Below, piece by piece: positions 41,118 through 49,289 of a stretch of 64,000 nucleotides of DNA; position 1 is the stretch's first letter, and each line of letters starts with the position of its first letter. Source of the DNA: Carpediemonas membranifera (taxonomy: Eukaryota; Fornicata); NCBI GenBank assembly GCA_019828565.1, contig JAHDYR010000015.1:62001-126000 (forward strand). The letters are read 5' to 3'. The position numbers and the translations under genes were made by a program. The notes beneath the pieces were generated by a model. It was not told the origin of the DNA. It worked only from the letters and a program-made list of their open reading frames with translations, and ran no database searches.

Positions 41118-41876
41118 CCAACTCAGTCGCACAGCTAAATTATTCACAACCCGCCATGTGCGGCATTGTTTGGGTCTTAGATGGCGATGGAGTCGATGCT
41201 AACACGGGTCGGGTGTTTGGCCAAGTGAGCGAACGAATCGTCACGCTTCTTGCGGAGATGTACAAGGTCGAATACCACGCCCAAGACGTCACTCCACACC
41301 AAGGCCCTCAACCAGACCTGGGCCATCGCCCGTACCACCCGCAGCTGCATCCCCCAAGACGGGCCGCTACCTCCTGATCAACACGCCCTCTGCCCTCACC
41401 CCATCCTCGCCATCTGCTCTGCCTCCAAGGCCTACATCAGCGCCCTACTGAGTACCCCAACCTCGACGTAAAGGCCTTCACACACGTTTACGTCCCTTCC
41501 CCATGACCCTCGCCAGCCAGAGACCCTCTGGTCGGCACTGTGATGGTCCAACAGACGAAGGGTATCGCTCCCCAGCGGAGGGGGAGAAGCCGGGGTAAAC
41601 GCACCATGTATGTCTACTATTCATCTCCAGAGCTCGGCTGGAATCACTCAGGAGCACGTAGGGTGTCCTGCCCACCGGTGCTGGGGCCGGCACTGTTCGT
41701 CATCCTCGGACCTACCCGGGCAGAGTTGAGATGCCGGTCATATTTGCCGTGAGGCAGCTCGAGGGCACACCTTCTTGATTTACATTTGGACCGCAACTTG
41801 ATACGTTTGTCATGTACCGCTGGTAACGCGACACTCGAACAGTTCTCTACCGCAAGGCTCGGCCATTGTCTATCTT
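41118..41876. other. Intergenic with decayed ORF remnants
   Basis: About 760 bp. At 41156 an ATG starts MCGIVWVLDGDGVDANTG, which stays open for 73 codons. More natural-looking continuations (ALNQTWAIARTTRSCIP and others) lie in the other two frames, suggesting a frame-broken gene relic. The dispersed repeat 41595-41645 lies downstream. Confidence 0.4.
41595..41645 (+). repeat. Dispersed 51-nt repeat, copy A (dynein heavy-chain-like fragment)
   Basis: 51 nt shared with 48934-48984 (2 mismatches) and nothing alike in the flanks. One frame reads KRTMYVYYSSPELGWN, which resembles the dynein heavy-chain segment VSRCGMVYxxPxxLGW. Confidence 0.6.
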
Positions 41877-42843
41877 ATGCAGCAGAAAGATCTTCATAAG
41901 GTTCATTTTTTGCATCAACAGCTCTTTTACCCAGATACAAGCTGAACTGAGCAAGCTATTCGGTTTCGAATGGAAATTTGCGGTTGTTGAAGAGCTCTTG
42001 GCCTATTCAGACGAAGAAACTGTTGAATCAGGCAGGTTACTCTTCAATTCCGCATTATCTGTGCTTGCGATTGAACATAAGGTCAACATGGCCAATGTGC
42101 TTGCCGACCACGGGTTGGACCGAATGAAGGGCATTGCTGCCGTGTACAAGGCTCTCAGTGCACCTGACGTGCTCAAACTGACGACAGAACAGCTCCAGAC
42201 CCGTTTTCCTAAGGTCTTTTACTATCTTGTCCGGGAAGACGGTTGCTGCTTAAGCCGCCTCTTGGCCGTCATCGCCGACCTGGACATCATCCCGCTGTTC
42301 AGAGCTCAGACGACCACCGAGAGTGTGCTCAAGAACGAGGATGAGGATGCGATTGAAGAGCCTGGCCACAACCAAGTGATCAACCCGCCACCGGGCCCGG
42401 ATAACGTCCAGCTGCTCCCGCCCAGCGAAACATACGACGCCTTCTGGGACGACAAGGCCGGGCCAGACTCGGACACCGGACTGGATGGGATGAGTTCAGT
42501 GAGCCATTCCGGCCGCATGCCTGGTCCGTCACTGCCGAGACATATTCAAATTCCACAGAACCCAGCGAATTCATTCCAGTACACCGAGGGGATCAACTAT
42601 AAGGGCGTCTTGAACGAGTTCAGCCAGAAGATGGGCATCCAGTTCCCGACTTATGAGACTCGGCGCCGGGTCGACCGGGGGCAGTGCGGGGGGAACTTCG
42701 TGTGCGCTATTAGAATGACGATGCCTGATGGGGAGGAGGTTTGTCTGAATGCTGTTGGGATCACGAAGAAGGATGCTGAGTTCCGGGCAGCTTGCAGGCT
42801 TATATTTCTCAAGCTGGCGGATGACCTAGTGTTACCCCACTGA
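41877..42843 (+). CDS. RNase III-like (inactive) plus dsRBD protein, paralogue 2
   Basis: Exon 1 (41877-41900, MQQKDLHK) and exon 2 (41935-42843) flank a 34-nt intron (GTTCAT...TTTACCCAG), giving 310 residues. Residues about 9-110 read IQAELSKLFGFEWKFAVVEELL and TVESGRLLFNSALSVLAIE. This is the pattern of RNase III helices, but the acidic catalytic positions of the EFLGDAV block are replaced. An acidic linker precedes a C-terminal dsRBD (about 228-305: INYKGVLNEFSQKMG, then TKKDAEFRAACRLIFLKL). It shares layout, intron position and direction with 39654-40514, so a tandem duplication is likely. The dsRNA-binding role is firm by domain; the RNase III origin is inference. Confidence 0.65.
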
Positions 42844-43171
42844 GTTTCCACTTCACAGCATGAAAGAGATAAAGTAGACGCATTAGGCATAGTAGACGGA
42901 GGTCTGGTCACGACAGCAACTGGAATGGCACGGGTGGGTGTCTGCACAGGGACTCGGGGTCACATTACAATGGTTAAGTGAGTTAAGAAAGTTTGAGCAC
43001 CGACAGTCGAGTGGCGATTGATCGATGACAGAGTCAACCCGAACCCGAGTGTCACAAGAGCCAGCTTGGGGGATTGGAGCTGGGTTGAACGTCCACCCGG
43101 AGAAGTAAAGCTACCTAAGCATCGATGCCTTTACTTAAACCAAGTGTAAACCATGTCTACTCCCCCACCGC
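42844..43171. other. Intergenic between convergent genes
   Basis: 328 bp between the converging dsRBD gene and CTNNBL1-like gene. Nothing recognised. Confidence 0.5.
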
Positions 43172-44494
43172 TCACACACACTCCAGCAGCTCATCCACCA
43201 GCTTCTCCTCACCATGCATGCGCCCCCACTCCCGCGCCGCGTCCTTCAGGTGAGCGAGCGATCGCCCAGCCCTCTCAGTGAACCCCTCCTCGACTGCATC
43301 ATGCAGGGTAGGGCTGGCCCAGGCATTGATGAGGATGAACGCCACATCAAGCAGGGCGGCCAGGCCCGCGTCAAGCTTCATGGCGTACGTCTCCTCGTCG
43401 GTCGGGCCGGTGACTGTGGCCAGAGTCGCGGTCAGCCGGCCATAGCCCTCCAGCAGCCGCATCAGCAGAGTGTGTTCGTGGTGCGCGGCCATCATCACAA
43501 CTCGGCCGTACGTATCCCCTGACGCGTACCGGAGGAGACCAGCCATGAGTCCCAGCGCATGAACGCCCAGACCGGCCTTACTGGCGATCGCCCAGGGCAG
43601 CAGGGGCAGGGCGGGACAGAGGGTGGGGGCGAGGGCCGGGTCGATGGTCAGGGCCGTCTCCAGGCAGCGGGCGAGCTCGTCAGCGTCCACCATTCGGCAC
43701 AGGGCGGGGCGGTGGGCGAGCAGTTTAGCGACGACTGCTCGAGCGGGGGGACTGACGGAGCCCTGGAGGGCAATGGCCCGGGTGGTGACCGACAGCAGGC
43801 ATGCCACGGCCTCGCACGCCTCCTCGTCACCGTCACTGGCCTCATCGACAGCCCGGTCGAACACGGCCTCGACCATGCCCAGGACGGCGTCGAGGAGGGT
43901 CACGTCGGTGTCAGGGGCGGTCAGCACGGCGTCGAGACAGCTCGCGGCGTCTGGGAGGAGGGTTGTATCCAGCAGCCCGGCGAGAGTCTCCACGCCGTCA
44001 GCCATGTGAAGCTTCAACCCCCGGCCGGCCATGGACTCGAGCGCGCTAAGACTGACAGCCCCCTCGTCCCCGCCAAGAACACAGGCAGTGTGTAGGAGGA
44101 CGGCTTGTACTCCCGCGGCACATAGCTCGGCTATGAACGAGGAGAACGCCTCTTCGGCTGTGTCGTCGGTGAGGAGGCTGTCGAGTGAAGTGGCTGAGGC
44201 GGTCACGGCGGTGGGGACGGATGAAAGGAGGACCTCGGCGATGGATGCTGCGTATTTGTGCTCCATCTTATGTTCATAGAGGCTGTCGAGCTCTACATTG
44301 CCAGCAATGTCGCTTAGAGCAAGAATGACGTCGGGAAGCGACGGATAGCGCACATCATCGGGAAGGCCTTCAGCTCCAACAGGTTTGAGCAGTTCCTCGC
44401 GAAATTGTGCCACAGAACGCGTTAGTTCATGAATAGGCTGCATCGCAACGTTCTGCTCCATATATGGCCGACCATAAACGCCGTAAACAGTCAT
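43172..44494 (-). CDS. CTNNBL1: CTNNBL1-like armadillo protein
   Basis: On the minus strand from ATG 44494 (440 residues) or ATG 44461 (429); the longer frame extends upstream but reads unnaturally there. The protein is alpha-helical throughout, with repeats of ARM/HEAT type. YPSLPDVILALSDIAGN near the start and EETYAMKLDAGLAALLDVAFIL near the end match the beginning and the conserved LDAGL segment of CTNNBL1. That protein is a spliceosome-associated (Prp19-complex linked) ARM protein. It lies 20 nt downstream of a coiled-coil gene on the same strand. The C-terminal match is stronger than the N-terminal one; an unrelated ARM protein cannot be excluded. Confidence 0.65.
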   Translation of the reverse strand: MTVYGVYGRPYMEQNVAMQPIHELTRSVAQFREELLKPVGAEGLPDDVRYPSLPDVILALSDIAGNVELDSLYEHKMEHKYAASIAEVLLSSVPTAVTASATSLDSLLTDDTAEEAFSSFIAELCAAGVQAVLLHTACVLGGDEGAVSLSALESMAGRGLKLHMADGVETLAGLLDTTLLPDAASCLDAVLTAPDTDVTLLDAVLGMVEAVFDRAVDEASDGDEEACEAVACLLSVTTRAIALQGSVSPPARAVVAKLLAHRPALCRMVDADELARCLETALTIDPALAPTLCPALPLLPWAIASKAGLGVHALGLMAGLLRYASGDTYGRVVMMAAHHEHTLLMRLLEGYGRLTATLATVTGPTDEETYAMKLDAGLAALLDVAFILINAWASPTLHDAVEEGFTERAGRSLAHLKDAAREWGRMHGEEKLVDELLECV

Positions 44495-44514
44495 CCCACG
44501 ATCCCCAGTGACAC

Positions 44515-45276
44515 TCACTCCACACTGACGATTGCCCCGCCCCTGATCTCGACCGAAGAGCTCCGCAGCCCCCTGGGCCGCCCAGACTCCCGCCGCCCCT
44601 CGCTCCGGATCCGATCGGACACATGCCGCGACCGGACCACGGGGGTGACTATGTCTATCTGCTCCGGGGCAGGTGCGCTGGGCCCGGGTCGCGGGGACTG
44701 GCTGTGTCGAGGCGGTGTTTGCGTCCTCTGCGGAGGGCCGGTCGGTACGGGGGCCGAGGTCTGCGTGTACTCGTCCTCTGCCTCGGGGGCTACCTCGGGG
44801 GCTATAGCCATGACCCCCGTCTCCCGCACCGGTCGGGTTGGAGTCTGCTGCATGATGCTGGACATGACGGGGCGGCGGCACTGGGCCTCGAGTACGGCGA
44901 TTTTGTCCGTCTGGAGTGCAATTACGGACTCGAGCTTGGCCTTGCTGCGCTTGAGGACGTCTGTGAGTCGGGTGAGGCGCTCGACATCGACCTGGAGGAC
45001 CTCGTTCTTGGCTTCGAGCTCGGCCATTCTGTCGACACGGCCACATGGCGACTGTGGAGCAGAGAACACATCCAATTCTGATGCATGGGACGTAATTGTG
45101 TCTTCAAGCGGCGTATTGGGGGTTGCTTCGTCTTCTTTGCCGTCATAGTTTGGTATTTCTTGCAGTTTCCGCAAAAGATCCGCAAGAGCGTCCGAACTGG
45201 ACATTTCAGACTGTATATTAGCTGCTGGTGAGACCGGGAGCTTCTCCCGGACACCATTCCACAGTTTCCCAAACAT
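44515..45276 (-). CDS. Coiled-coil, proline-rich protein, unknown
   Basis: From ATG 45276 (minus) 253 residues. It starts MFGKLWNGVREKL, an amphipathic helix of the membrane-binding kind, then an acidic stretch and a coiled coil (about 85-140: MAELEAKNEVLQVDVERLTRL). A long proline/arginine-rich disordered C-terminus (PPQRTQTPPRHSQSPRPGP) follows. No domain is known. The stop lies only 20 nt before the CTNNBL1-like ATG, so both may share regulation or the second promoter lies inside this gene. Confidence 0.55.
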   Translation of the reverse strand: MFGKLWNGVREKLPVSPAANIQSEMSSSDALADLLRKLQEIPNYDGKEDEATPNTPLEDTITSHASELDVFSAPQSPCGRVDRMAELEAKNEVLQVDVERLTRLTDVLKRSKAKLESVIALQTDKIAVLEAQCRRPVMSSIMQQTPTRPVRETGVMAIAPEVAPEAEDEYTQTSAPVPTGPPQRTQTPPRHSQSPRPGPSAPAPEQIDIVTPVVRSRHVSDRIRSEGRRESGRPRGLRSSSVEIRGGAIVSVE

Positions 45277-45720
45277 CTTGCAGAAATTCTGGAAGACCGC
45301 AGTGCCACGAATCGGATCAGATCGACAATGTATATGTGGGGTTGATAGAGCCGCTCTCAGACACATTGCATGGGTCAGGCCAGCTGTCGGGGTGGGTTGA
45401 GATAGTGAGTATGGTCAACCCTTTCCTGTCGAGTCGAGCTTGCCGTCTCGGAAGACGGATCTGAAGAAGCCCCATCCATTTATTCCTCACGCTGCCACAG
45501 TCGTCGCGAGTATGCGTCATCCATTAGAGTGACCGTCCCTGGCATCACGGGTCACAGCTGTGGCAGCCCAAAGCACCCAGGACTCCGCCATACCAGGTGT
45601 GTCACTCAGTGGCGACGAGGATGATCTAAACCCATGAATTCATCGCCATCTTTGCACAGGATAAAATGCACTTCGCCTCATCCACCTTTCAGGCGTAAGA
45701 GCGAGCAGTACTCCCTGACA
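45277..45720. other. Intergenic between divergent genes
   Basis: About 440 bp shared by the divergent coiled-coil gene (minus) and LMBRD2-like gene (plus), so it probably holds both promoters. An in-frame ATG at 45634 could extend the latter by 29 residues. Confidence 0.5.
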
Positions 45721-47541
45721 ATGCTGCTCAGCTATGCTAATCTTGCACTTTTACCGGTACTTCTGGTAGCTGCGTTGTTTGTACCGCTTTATTACGGCGA
45801 ACGACGCACGGTCCCGAAATATGTCCTTGCCTACTGCGGTATAGCCCTTTTCATCTTCAGTTTCGTCCTAGTGTCAGTGCCGCTTGACCTCTCGCTGTCC
45901 TATGAGGGGAATAATCCCCAGTTCACAATCTTTTCGATCTTTTGGCGCCTCTTCTACACCCTCGTCCTCGGCTACACCTACGTGCTCGGCCCGTTCTACA
46001 TCCAGTACGCCAGGTCCCTCGCCCCCACCTACTGGGAGCGAATCAAGTACTCCTTGATAGCGAACGCCATGTTCTTTGGGTCGATGGGGGCCCTGTTCGT
46101 CGTCATCCTCGTCTTCCTGCTCTACGGCGGCATCATCTCATTTGGCAACATATACAACCTCTTCATCGTCACTGCCAACACCTGGGGCCTCTTCTGTGTC
46201 GTGGTCATGCTCGGCCACGGCCTCATCGCCCTGCCCCGCGCCATTTGGTCCTGGGCGTCCTTCAGAGTCTCCCTGCAGCGGGCATACGCCGAGCTCGGCC
46301 CGGTCCACGCCGCCTTTGAGAAGGCAGAGGCCAAGCTGCGGGCCCAGATGGGCAAGGCCGAGGAGCTGCTGTCCCGGGAGTCCTCGGACACCGCCGAGGG
46401 TGCGAGGAAGAGGCTCGCCCACATGCTGGCCAAGGCACCCGACCTGTCGCTGCTGGAGGCTAGCAGCGGCGACTCCCGGCTGCTGAAGGAACTGGGCAGC
46501 ACCGTCAACCGGGTCCGGTCCAGGGTCCTCCCCCAGCGGGCCGACGCCCTGCTCAACTCAATCCTGGCCCCGCATAACGACGAACACGGCACCCGCAAGG
46601 CCCGCAGTGGCATCACGGGTCGACTGGTGGACGGCATCGAGGGCCTCATCCCGGGCATCGGGCGGGCTGAGGCTGTCGACGTCTCCACACCCGCCCGGCG
46701 ACTCACCACCCGCTCCCGCAAGCTCAGGGCGGCCATAGAGGAGTACACGCGGTGCCGCCAGAAGAGGACCCGCCTGCTCCGCCACATCGTGTCCCTCGAG
46801 CGCCGCGTGGGGCCCGGTGCGGCGTACCGCGCCCCGCCACTACTCGGGTGGGTCCCAGTCGTCATCATGCGGCCGTGCGAGGTCGTCGTCCTGCCCTGGC
46901 TGGCCCGTGCTGTCGCTGTGGCCGCCGGGGTCCTGTCTGCGCTAGTCGTGCTGGGGGAGCTGCTTCTGGTGCTGCCCGCCCGGACCCCCTTCGTCTACGT
47001 CACCCCGTGGTACTGGTACCTGCGCGTGCTGTCCTGGAACGAGCTGCTGATGCAGGTGGGTGTGTTCCTCGCCCTGCTGTACGTCGTCACGGCCGCCTGC
47101 TACACCGTCCTGCACCTCCGGATCTGGATGTTCATCACGATCACCCCCCACGGCACCGGGTCGGACTCCCTCATGCGCATGGCCATGTATCTGCCCCGAT
47201 TCACACCCGTGCTCGCCCTCAACTTCCTCAGAGTCAACATGGCGTCCAGGAACACGGCGTTCAGCGCAGTGCTCGACCCAGCGGGCAGCGTGCCATTCTT
47301 CAGCACGTGGTTCGCCATGCTGACGCCGCTCCTCATCCTTGTCATCGGCGTGTCGTCCGCCTTTAAGCTCTGGTCCCGCATCCCGAAGATTCTCAAGCTA
47401 GATATCGCGATTTTCTCAGATGAGGCTGAGCGTGATGCAGCTAAGCAGGAGCGGGGGATGGTCATTGCGGAGGAGGCCGGCATCGACGTCTACCGCAGGC
47501 AGACGACTGTCGACGAGTCCGTTTTTATGGGTCTAGCTTAG
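45721..47541 (+). CDS. LMBRD2: LMBRD2-like multi-pass membrane protein
   Basis: From ATG 45721, 606 residues; ATG 45634 is an alternative. TM1 is followed at once by FVPLYYGERRTVPKYVLAY, as in LMBR1-domain protein 2. Further conserved blocks are PTYWERIKYSLIANAMFFGS and TANTWGLFCVVVMLGHGL. About nine hydrophobic helices are split by a large cytosolic loop (about 200-390) with coiled-coil character. LMBRD2 is associated with receptor trafficking/signalling, with GPCR links in animals; the protist role is unknown. Strong family agreement over the first 220 residues supports the call. Confidence 0.82.
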   Translation: MLLSYANLALLPVLLVAALFVPLYYGERRTVPKYVLAYCGIALFIFSFVLVSVPLDLSLSYEGNNPQFTIFSIFWRLFYTLVLGYTYVLGPFYIQYARSLAPTYWERIKYSLIANAMFFGSMGALFVVILVFLLYGGIISFGNIYNLFIVTANTWGLFCVVVMLGHGLIALPRAIWSWASFRVSLQRAYAELGPVHAAFEKAEAKLRAQMGKAEELLSRESSDTAEGARKRLAHMLAKAPDLSLLEASSGDSRLLKELGSTVNRVRSRVLPQRADALLNSILAPHNDEHGTRKARSGITGRLVDGIEGLIPGIGRAEAVDVSTPARRLTTRSRKLRAAIEEYTRCRQKRTRLLRHIVSLERRVGPGAAYRAPPLLGWVPVVIMRPCEVVVLPWLARAVAVAAGVLSALVVLGELLLVLPARTPFVYVTPWYWYLRVLSWNELLMQVGVFLALLYVVTAACYTVLHLRIWMFITITPHGTGSDSLMRMAMYLPRFTPVLALNFLRVNMASRNTAFSAVLDPAGSVPFFSTWFAMLTPLLILVIGVSSAFKLWSRIPKILKLDIAIFSDEAERDAAKQERGMVIAEEAGIDVYRRQTTVDESVFMGLA

Positions 47542-48017
47542 TTATATCTTAAGATACGGCACCTATTTCCGTTAAAAGTCTAGGGAATGATCAATCCGCC
47601 TGCTCAGGTTCAGTCGTCACCAGTCGTGGCACGGGCAGGAGTCGGTCGACCTAGCCCCAAGGCATGGGGACAGACTGCGATTCGCGGGACGTGAGATAGA
47701 TTTTGCGCGTCTAGCGAGTTTCGCACTTCTTCTCTCACGTTATTACCCAGGGCAAGAGTCACAATCATGGGGTCAAGTTTTTTTCTGAGTGCGCAGAATA
47801 TTTTGGAGACGCGAAATGGGAAACACCGTCAAAGACGCACCATAGAGACACTATTACACGGCCATTCGTGGCTGCTAACCCCTCAACTCGTCAGAGTATT
47901 TTTGCCGAATGAGGTTTGACCCTCAAAAGCGAGTTGCGTGTTTGAGAGAATGTATGCCCCACAGGCCGTCTATGCGATTCTAGAGGATCCGAGGCCGTAT
48001 TATAACGCTTTATACAG
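47542..48017. other. Intergenic, with dispersed repeat
   Basis: About 475 bp between LMBRD2-like and RPL10. A repeat copy lies at 47612-47695. AT-rich sequence with TATAACG/TTTATAC close to the RPL10 ATG may be its promoter. Otherwise nothing recognised. Confidence 0.5.
47612..47695. repeat. Dispersed repeat copy 1 (pairs with 61496-61601)
   Basis: Shares CCAGTCxTGGCACGGGCA, GAGTCGGxCGACC and AGCCCCAAGGCATGGGGAC with the second copy. That copy has an extra about 25 nt before the common GACGTGAG end. CCCC...GGGG could form a small hairpin. No ORF and no relation to host genes seen. Confidence 0.6.
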
Positions 48018-48644
48018 ATGGGCCGCCGTCCTGCTCGTTGCTACCGTTACTGCAAGAACAAGCCGTTCCCCAAGTCCCGTTTCAACCGTGGTGTCCCCGA
48101 TGGCAAGCTCCGCATCTACGATCTTGGCCGCAAGTCCGCTCACGTCGATGACTTCCCCTGCTGCGTCCACATGATCTCCCGTGAGAAGGAGCAGATCTCC
48201 TCTGAGGCTCTTGAGGCTTCCCGTATCTCCTGCAACAAGTACCTCGTTACTAACTGCGGCAAGGAGGCCTTCCACATGCGTATCCGCATCCACCCCTTCC
48301 ACGTTCTCCGCATCAACAAGATGCTTACCTGCGCTGGCGCTGATCGTCTCCAGACCGGTATGCGTCACGCCTGGGGCAAGCCCCAGGGCCTCGTTGCTCG
48401 CGTGAACATCGGCCAGCCCCTCATGTCTGTCCGTTGCGGTGAGAAGACTGTCCCCTTCGTCCAGGAGGCTTTCCGCCGTGCCAAGTACAAGTTCCCCGGC
48501 TACCAGGAGATCGTCATCTCTGACAAGTGGGGCTTCACCAAGTACAAGAAGGAGGAGTACACCACGCTCCGTGAGGAGGGTAAGATCATCCCCGACGGCT
48601 GCCACGCCATCGCTGTCTCTACCCACGGCCCTCTTGGCTTCTAA
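48018..48644 (+). CDS. RPL10: 60S ribosomal protein L10 (uL16)
   Basis: A 208-residue, intronless protein opening [20 protein letters not shown], the near-invariant uL16/RPL10 start. It continues with [29 protein letters not shown] and [14 protein letters not shown]10 joins the 60S subunit late, next to the P site. Usage of C/T-ending codons is strong, as expected for high expression. The C-terminus is slightly shorter than in animals (about 214). Confidence 0.97.
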   Translation: MGRRPARCYRYCKNKPFPKSRFNRGVPDGKLRIYDLGRKSAHVDDFPCCVHMISREKEQISSEALEASRISCNKYLVTNCGKEAFHMRIRIHPFHVLRINKMLTCAGADRLQTGMRHAWGKPQGLVARVNIGQPLMSVRCGEKTVPFVQEAFRRAKYKFPGYQEIVISDKWGFTKYKKEEYTTLREEGKIIPDGCHAIAVSTHGPLGF

Positions 48645-48849
48645 TTCCGATCATAAATCATCTGACGGATCTGGACAGGCTCTTCTCCCAGCCGAAGCAG
48701 CACAGAGGGTGCTGGTCGCTCGGTTCGAGTACGGCAGGAAGCTGCTTGGTGCGATCGAGAGCACAGAGAAGACTAATCAATTGATTGCTGTAGGCGGCAT
48801 GAGTCTGCTCATCGTGGGGTTCGTCATCGTCATGTGGCTGCTACATTGA
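48645..48849 (+). pseudogene. SNARE-like tail-anchor fragment directly after RPL10
   Basis: In a frame different from RPL10, and without an ATG of its own, a reading ends ARFEYGRKLLGAIESTEKTNQ, then a hydrophobic tail (LIAVGGMSLLIVGFVIVMWLL) and TGA. The Sec20-type SNARE C-terminus has this form (basic helix, about 10 polar residues, tail anchor). Nothing upstream can supply its N-terminus because RPL10 fills the space, so it looks like a truncated remnant left by a rearrangement. Confidence 0.35.
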
Positions 48850-49289
48850 GGGTCTGACCTGAGATCATCTCTATCTTGTCCCTTACCCTAAGGTTACCGT
48901 GTGGGCGACATCGAAGAACGCAGCACACTGTCAGTAAACGCACCATGTATGTCTACTATTCACCTTCAGAGCTCGGCTGGAATCGCCTGCTCTGTCGCAT
49001 TCAGACGAGGGTCGAGTTGGGTCGACCGAGCATCGGGGCGGGGCGGAGGGCGCCGGACCGCGCACCGAAATACGAAGAGTGTTTCGCTCTGTGTGTTCTC
49101 TTGCGGGTTACTACTCCTCGTTTGCTGCCCACCACCCCCGTCACAGTGGCTTTGATGCAGAAAAAGTGACAGTTTTTTTTCATGCAAACTATCATCTCGG
49201 TGGCTGTGAAACAACGGCACCGTGACCATTAATCGATATTACCTCACAGTGAAGAACTTATTTTGAACAATGAACACGATGAAACGACG
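48850..49289. other. Intergenic, with dispersed repeat
   Basis: About 440 bp between the SNARE-like fragment and the HEAT-repeat gene. Contains repeat copy B (48934-48984). No gene seen. Confidence 0.5.
48934..48984 (+). repeat. Dispersed 51-nt repeat, copy B (dynein heavy-chain-like fragment)
   Basis: Two mismatches to 41595-41645. Here the frame reads VSKRTMYVYYSPSELGWN, closer than copy A to the dynein heavy-chain VSRxGMxY...LGW block. The reading is isolated; flanking codons show no further dynein sequence. Confidence 0.6.

Noticed and set aside
43623-45148. Plus-strand ORFs opposite the CTNNBL1-like and coiled-coil genes
   Set aside because: The minus-strand frames carry the domain sequence; these are antisense shadows of GC-rich codons.
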